This document shows positions 58,439-64,000 of a stretch of 64,000 nucleotides of DNA, piece by piece; position 1 is the stretch's first letter, and every line of letters starts with the position of its first letter. The position numbers were made by a program, and so were the translations under genes. Below the pieces are notes generated by a model that worked only from the letters and a program-made list of their open reading frames with translations, made no database searches and was not told where the DNA came from. Source of the stretch: Cloeon dipterum. Taxonomy: Eukaryota > Arthropoda > Insecta > Ephemeroptera > Baetidae. Location of the stretch: contig NC_088786.1 in the NCBI RefSeq assembly GCF_949628265.1, positions 8,866,001 through 8,930,000 on the forward strand, given 5' to 3'.

Positions 58439-61400
58439 AAACTACCTAAACAAATCCACTGAAAATAAGCCCAAAAGGATACGAATCAAATTCTCGCTTG
58501 CGCTAGCCTAATAGTTGTGAGATTCATTTACACTTCATGCTTTTCTTAAACAATTTGAAACAAGAAAAATTAGTCTGATATATTCAAGATATAATTTAAA
58601 CCAGGCTTGATCCTCGTTGTCAAAAGAAATTCGTCGTTTTTATTCCTCCGACCAGTTTCGTCTGGTTTTAATTATATTGAACATGAAAACAACCTCGAGT
58701 GGTCGCATTTTTCAAATATAGTCTGGTATAGTCTAAATTGGCCGAACCTAGCTTTTAATATTAAAATGATACATGATTTTGTAACATTTAGCATTAGAAT
58801 AAATTTGTTTAACTACTGTTCTTGAACACTACTAAAGTAAAAGCTGCCAAAATTTCTGGATATTATAATTTTTAGAGTAGTTTTGGACAGTGCCTTCTGG
58901 ATAGGAAAAGGTCTAAACTAGTACTAAACTTCCAAAAATATATCGACTTATACTCCTAAAATATTTATATAAAAAGAACTCATTCATGCACATTATAATG
59001 TAAGAAGCTTTTGTTCGATGTCATTATGATTCCAGAAATAAACAAGGATGCGACGCAGATAATAGAAACCCTCTATTTATATTTTCCCATCCTTGTGTGC
59101 TGGAGAGGAAAAATCCTCCTCTTAAATGCAATAGAGGCAATCACGGTCTTTTTTAAGACTCAGCAGCGCGGTTATTCGAGAGGTTGCGCGAGAGCTGAAT
59201 GGGCGCGGTGAGCCACAGAAAGGCAGGCCGGTCGACAATAAAGTGCACAATATCAGCATGCATGCCATCGAGCAAAGCACCCTCCTTAAACACCATACCT
59301 GTGTTGTTGTTGCAACAATATCTCGTGCCGGCCTCTAATCCAATTAGCGCAAGTGCTTCGACTCAAAACACTGCTGCTGCACCGCCAGAGTTCGCTGCAT
59401 GTAAATAATTAGCATCTCGCCACCGCAGAGAGGCTTGCCAGCTGTTTACGTGCGAGAGGCGAAAAAACAGCAGAGGCGAAGCCCTCCGGCAGCCTCATTT
59501 GAATATGCTTATTTCTATTAACTGCGGCATTATGCTCGCACTATGCGCATATTTAATTAGGCCCGGGCATGGGGCGCAAAGACTGTTAATGATGATATTT
59601 CGGCTTCAGGATCGATCCCCATAAGCTAAACCCTAAAGTTATGAAGTTTTTTTTAGTAAAATGTGTTGTGTTTGCAGGGATATATTAAAATAAAAAATAA
59701 TATCAAAATTTCAAGTCTCGATAATAATATAGGAGCCATTTTCGGATGTATATATTCGAGAAAAGTGGTTGCAACGTTTTCCAAAGGTGAGAGGATTGCT
59801 TCCTTATTTTATTTCACAACAAAGATTTTCCCCAAAAAAGTGTCAAAAGATCTCAATGATAGAAATCGAAATCTGCCAAGAAATATGGTCAAGGTGCCAC
59901 AAATAATTTAAGAAAATCGGCAAAACTGGTATTATTTGAAATCGAAGAAAATATATATAGTTGTTTTATACCTTAAACACTGATGCAAAACTTTATAGAC
60001 CCCTGCTGTATATCTTAAGAAAAGCTTTTAATTTTATGATGGGGGAGCTTTTAAGTTCGACATAGCTCGACACGTTCATTTGCGGAACCATAAACGAATT
60101 TCGCCGTCACTCACCGATAACCAACATACAAAACGGCTAATAAAGAAATTTGCATAAGTAAGGCCGAAAATAAAGCAAGAGACGTGTCCACCACATGTAC
60201 TACTTAAAATTCAGGCCACTGCTAATCAAGCCAAATTGAAATGCGTGGGCATAAAGCCTTTTGTTTCACATATAAATGTTGTATTTTTGCTTAATGTGAA
60301 CGAGAGGCCGTGCCTGTGTTTGCAGCGTGGCTGAGGAAATCGTGTTAAGAGACAACTTCTGCATACCTTTGGCGAAAAAAGGGCCGCGCGCAGCAGCTTT
60401 TTCCGCTCTCTGGAATCTGCGCGCGTCATGCCTGACAATTTGGCCGCTGCTGTTTTATTTATAAGCCACCCGGTGATGAGACTGAATCTAAATTTCAAAT
60501 GAATGAGTTTCTCCATCTTCTTCTTCCTGCACCTCTTCTTCTTCTTTGCAGAAATATTTTCGCTGAGTTATTTTGCATGAGTAATCCGGTCTGCGCGCAC
60601 CTTTTGATGCAAATGTGTGTCTCTGAAAATTTTGCGCTTGAAGATTAAAAGCTCTTCTTTCTGCCTGGCACACGCACAAGAAACAATCCCTAGCTTTGCA
60701 AACGCGTTTATTGCAGAAAGGGTGAAAATATGCAAATTTGGCAAGAACGCGTTCGTGCCATCGATTTTCTCCGAGTTGCGTTTGACAAGAGGAATTAGAC
60801 CATTTCCTTGAACGTGCGAGGAGGGAAATTAAGAAAGTTGGATTAATTATAACTAAATAATAATATTATGCTCGAGATTAATTTTGCAGAGTTTTGCTCA
60901 TTAAAATACTCTCTGCGCGTTGCAAAGTAAAAGGGATAATTAACAAGAATTCTGTAAATATTCTGCGATTTTTTTAGAGGTGAGGTGCGTATATTATACT
61001 AAATCCCTTTGATGTCGTAATATTCGTCGTAATTCAAGAGAATTTTTTAAGTATGTTCATGTAAATAATCTAAAATGATCGATGTTCTCTCAGACTGTTC
61101 GAACACACTCGTTCACATTCGGACTCCCATTGTTGGACGCAACCGCATTTTCTAGTTAAATGATTCAAATTCCAAGCATTTTTTAAAATTTTTATCGATC
61201 GATTTTGGCTTTAACTGAAGTCTTGGGGAATAGTATATGCATATTGGCAACAAGGATTTTCTATAATTTCGCAGCATAAACCCTTTTTTAATTAATTTCA
61301 AAATTAACTCTCTATCTATCGATGAACAGTATTTTGGTGCATGCGAATTATTTGCAGTTGTTTGGACAAAGGAATTAATGATAATCCTGGAACCTTTTTT

Positions 61401-61757
61401 AATTCCGGTAATTCCAAAAACAATTCCCCCTTCACGTTTGAGGCAGAATTTTCATTCATTGAAACAAGTGTCTTGATTATTTAAAGCAATTCCAGAGGCG
61501 TTCCACGCTTAAGAGCGAGCTCCAGGAAGCTAATTGCCAAATTAAAAATTCACCTCGCAGCGCGTAAAAGCAGGCGAATTCGCGGCCCTTTCACGCTGCG
61601 CACACTTAACCACAATAGGTGTTGACCAACTTTGCCGTACACATGCATCTCTTTTCGTGTCACGACGGCTGGAACAAAACAACACAAATACAAACCGCAA
61701 GGCTTGCAAACACAAACTTTGCCTCGCTTGCAAGTCGACGCGAAGAGCCACACAATG
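58439..61757. other. Gene-poor DNA with GC-richer islands
   Basis: Islands at about 59150-59580, 60300-60640 and 61480-61757. TAATTA-type motifs occur beside GC-rich runs, for example near 59550. No gene supported. Confidence 0.4.
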
Positions 61758-61781
61758 GCTGCTGCTGCTGCTGCTGCTGCT
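61758..61781. repeat. (GCT)8 microsatellite
   Basis: Eight perfect GCT units. It keeps several frames open as poly-Ala, poly-Cys or poly-Gln, which explains the long low-complexity frames here. Confidence 0.85.
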
Positions 61782-64000
61782 CTTTCTCCTTTGATAAAGA
61801 TTTTATTATGCCGTGCACACAGGCCCCGAATAAAACTACTTGGCCGTCCCCTGCCCTGCTTCGCCTGCAATTTATGCAGCACAACTTGCTTGTTATACTC
61901 TCGGTCGTTATCATTATCAGCCTGTGCAGCAGCAGCTGCTGCCAAATAAATAGCCATTTTCTTTCTTCCTCTTCCTGCTGCCGGACTAGAAAAGCAGTTT
62001 TAATCTGTTCATAAAATACGCGTTTATCTGGCTTTTATCTCCGGCCTCAGCAGGGAAGAACAAGTTTTGATGCTTCTTCTCTCGAATTCCGCAGGTTTCT
62101 GAGCTTGTCATGAAAGGAGAAATACTGTCATTAAAATTCTAGGTGGAAAGGGAGGGGTGTAAAATATGATTAAAGTAAAAGGACAAAGAACACGGTACGT
62201 GCATAAATTTCAGCAGAGTCAAGATACAAAAGTGTCGACTTTCACTGCAATTTTTGGATTTTTCAAATATTTGGAATCAAAACTATCAAGAGATTACAAA
62301 TTAACTTAACACAAGAGTCATTTCATCTCAAATTTAAGAAAATATCCGTACTAGTAAATTTAACCACCGTTTTGGGTTAACTTGGGTAACAAAGCCAAAA
62401 TTGATTTTTTGAGTAGAATGCAAGCAAAGTTTTGTGCTCTTTTCTTATGGCGAGCTATATGCGTTGATAACTTATTCATCTCTTGTCTTGTTTCAGAAAA
62501 CGGTTCCTGGATTTTCCTGTGCCTGAAAAATTCGTGAGTTCTTCTCCTGATTTTTAATATTTCAGGAATTTTCCAGTCACTTTATTAAACTTAAATATAA
62601 ATAAAATTTTCAGTAGGATTGATCGTTGATTCCGATCATGGAACTAAAAATACACATATTTAATCCTCATCAATATATTTTTTCCACGCGAAAAAAATTA
62701 CCGTAACTGAATTTTTCTCTAAAAATATGATAGAAAAAATTAACGGGACAAATCAACATAATTAAATTTTAATTGCAGCCATTAAATTTAGGCGAAGATT
62801 CAACAACACTATGCAAGAATTTAATGACGGCACTAATGACGCAACCAGCTCTTTTCTTTGTCCTTTTGCAACTCGTTCAACTTCCCTTCAGTATCACATA
62901 ATCTGATATCCTTTGTTCCAACGCCATTTTTGATTCAGCAGCTTCAGAGGAGAGATGTTCTTTATCATTTCTCGCGCGCCCTTCGTGTCTTTTAACTGCG
63001 CGTTATAGCCGGGTTTATGTTTCTCGAGACGCAACGGCGGGTCTGAATTTTTTCCTCGGCGAGCGAAGACGGCAGAGCGAAATTTGCCGAGAGCGTCGGC
63101 CAAATTTATGGCGTTTGTCTGTACGCCCGCTTTTCGGATGTATAAATAGGTTAGTGCTGGAGCACGCGAGGGCTTCTCCCATTTTCCTCGGGCCATTCAT
63201 CTCATCCCCACGCTGACGAATAGCCCCATTGGATTCGCCAAAACTGTAAATCCTCATTTGCACGGCCGCCGGCGCGCCGGCAAGAATCGCATCCATGCAA
63301 TTTTGATGGCGAGTGAATTATTTTTGCTGAAGCATGAACGGCTATTTTGCGTCCGAACGAGCCCGCTCAGGGCGCGAAATTAAAGTTATGGCTGTAGAAA
63401 ATGTCCATAACAGGAAAACGCGTGGATGAAATTGCCTCATATGAATAGTATAAAATCCAGTGGCAGATCGTATGAAAAATATCAGCAAGTTTGCTGTTCA
63501 AAAAGGTGTTTTTACACATGCAAGGGACAATTTAACGTGTCATCGTACTAAATGGGGTGCAATTTACTTTAAAACTTCAAATAAACATGAATTACTCAAT
63601 TTTATGACCTTTTGAGCTTTTAAAACCATATTTGGAGCCAAAAAACTTCTAAATTATCTTGTGAAGGCTGCAAACCAAATTCGTCTTTATAATATTTAAC
63701 GTTCAACCATTAACGGTTAAAAAACACTAACAACAACAATTCAAGGTAATTTCCCTTCAATAGATTTACTTGACAATCTCTGCACTCAAGAGCCAGGCAC
63801 AGATTAAATTTTCCAACTTCAATCGTTAAATTTCTCAGAATGTACAGTAGAAGTCTGGTTTCCTCTAGAATCAGCTGCAGCCCATTAGGTTTTATATCCT
63901 AGAATTTGTCGTTAAGGTGTCGTGAGATGGGTTCTGCCAAAGTTGTGAATGGAACTTGTTTGAATTAAATTACTCAGATTGCAGCACAAGCGGAAAATTA
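61782..64000. other. Gene-poor DNA to the window end
   Basis: AT-rich except for a GC-richer island at about 62850-63400 that contains a TATA-like box at 63141. No gene supported; a gene starting near 63170 and running off the window cannot be excluded. Confidence 0.4.
63141..63149 (+). promoter_or_regulatory. Strong TATA-like box
   Basis: TATAAATAG matches the animal TATA-box consensus and sits in a GC-rich island. A start site would be expected near 63170. No initiator or coding exon could be confirmed downstream. Confidence 0.25.

Noticed and set aside
61550-61957. 135-residue minus-strand and 131-residue plus-strand frames
   Set aside because: They are held open by the (GCT)8 repeat and neighbouring low-complexity sequence.
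38596-64000. tRNA, rRNA, CRISPR array or intact transposon
   Set aside because: No B-box (GGTTCGA.TCC) with a matching A-box, no regularly spaced repeats, and no transposase or reverse-transcriptase reading frame was seen.

Overview
This is a stretch of arthropod nuclear genome, most likely from an insect. Genes have short AT-rich GT-AG introns of about 50-60 bases. The proteins are typical animal secretory-pathway proteins. I cannot name the species; a mayfly-like or other early-branching insect would fit, but that is only a guess. All exon boundaries below were read by eye from splice sites, phase and comparison among the paralogues. No rRNA, tRNA, CRISPR array, intact transposon or bacterial-type operon was found.

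Layout. Positions 1-27427 hold a tandem array of ten UDP-glycosyltransferase (UGT) genes, all on the minus strand. UGT-A is cut by the window edge, UGT-B to UGT-J are full length, and UGT-E carries a 1-base frameshift. Two clades are visible. A, B, C, D and J have a VRDQP...WTEYVLRH C-terminal block. E, F, G, H and I have PSPSH at the N-terminus and LEEA.FW.E..IRH near the C-terminus. C/D, F/I and G/H are close pairs. Each full-length gene encodes a signal peptide, an N-terminal catalytic His, a UDP-sugar-binding signature, one C-terminal membrane span and a lysine ER-retrieval tail. A shared set of ER-lumenal conjugating enzymes is the natural reading: detoxification, or inactivation of hormones, pigments or plant compounds.

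Positions 28489-32950 (+) encode an 11-exon sialate O-acetylesterase, transcribed head-to-head with UGT-J. Positions 35464-38553 (+) encode a 7-exon secreted trypsin-fold protein that has lost all three catalytic residues, a non-catalytic serine protease homologue.

Positions 38600-64000 contain no gene I can support. AT-rich DNA alternates with GC-richer islands, a pattern common around developmental regulators. Notable items are two CTCF-like sites, a candidate untranslated first exon with a strong splice donor, two clear hairpins, and dispersed repeats shared with the left half.

The most interesting points are the UGT array (frameshift, GC-AG introns, a gene-conversion tract, shared promoter motifs), the fully inactivated protease homologue, and the insulator-like and hairpin elements in the gene-poor half. 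I did not find a clearly new biological system.
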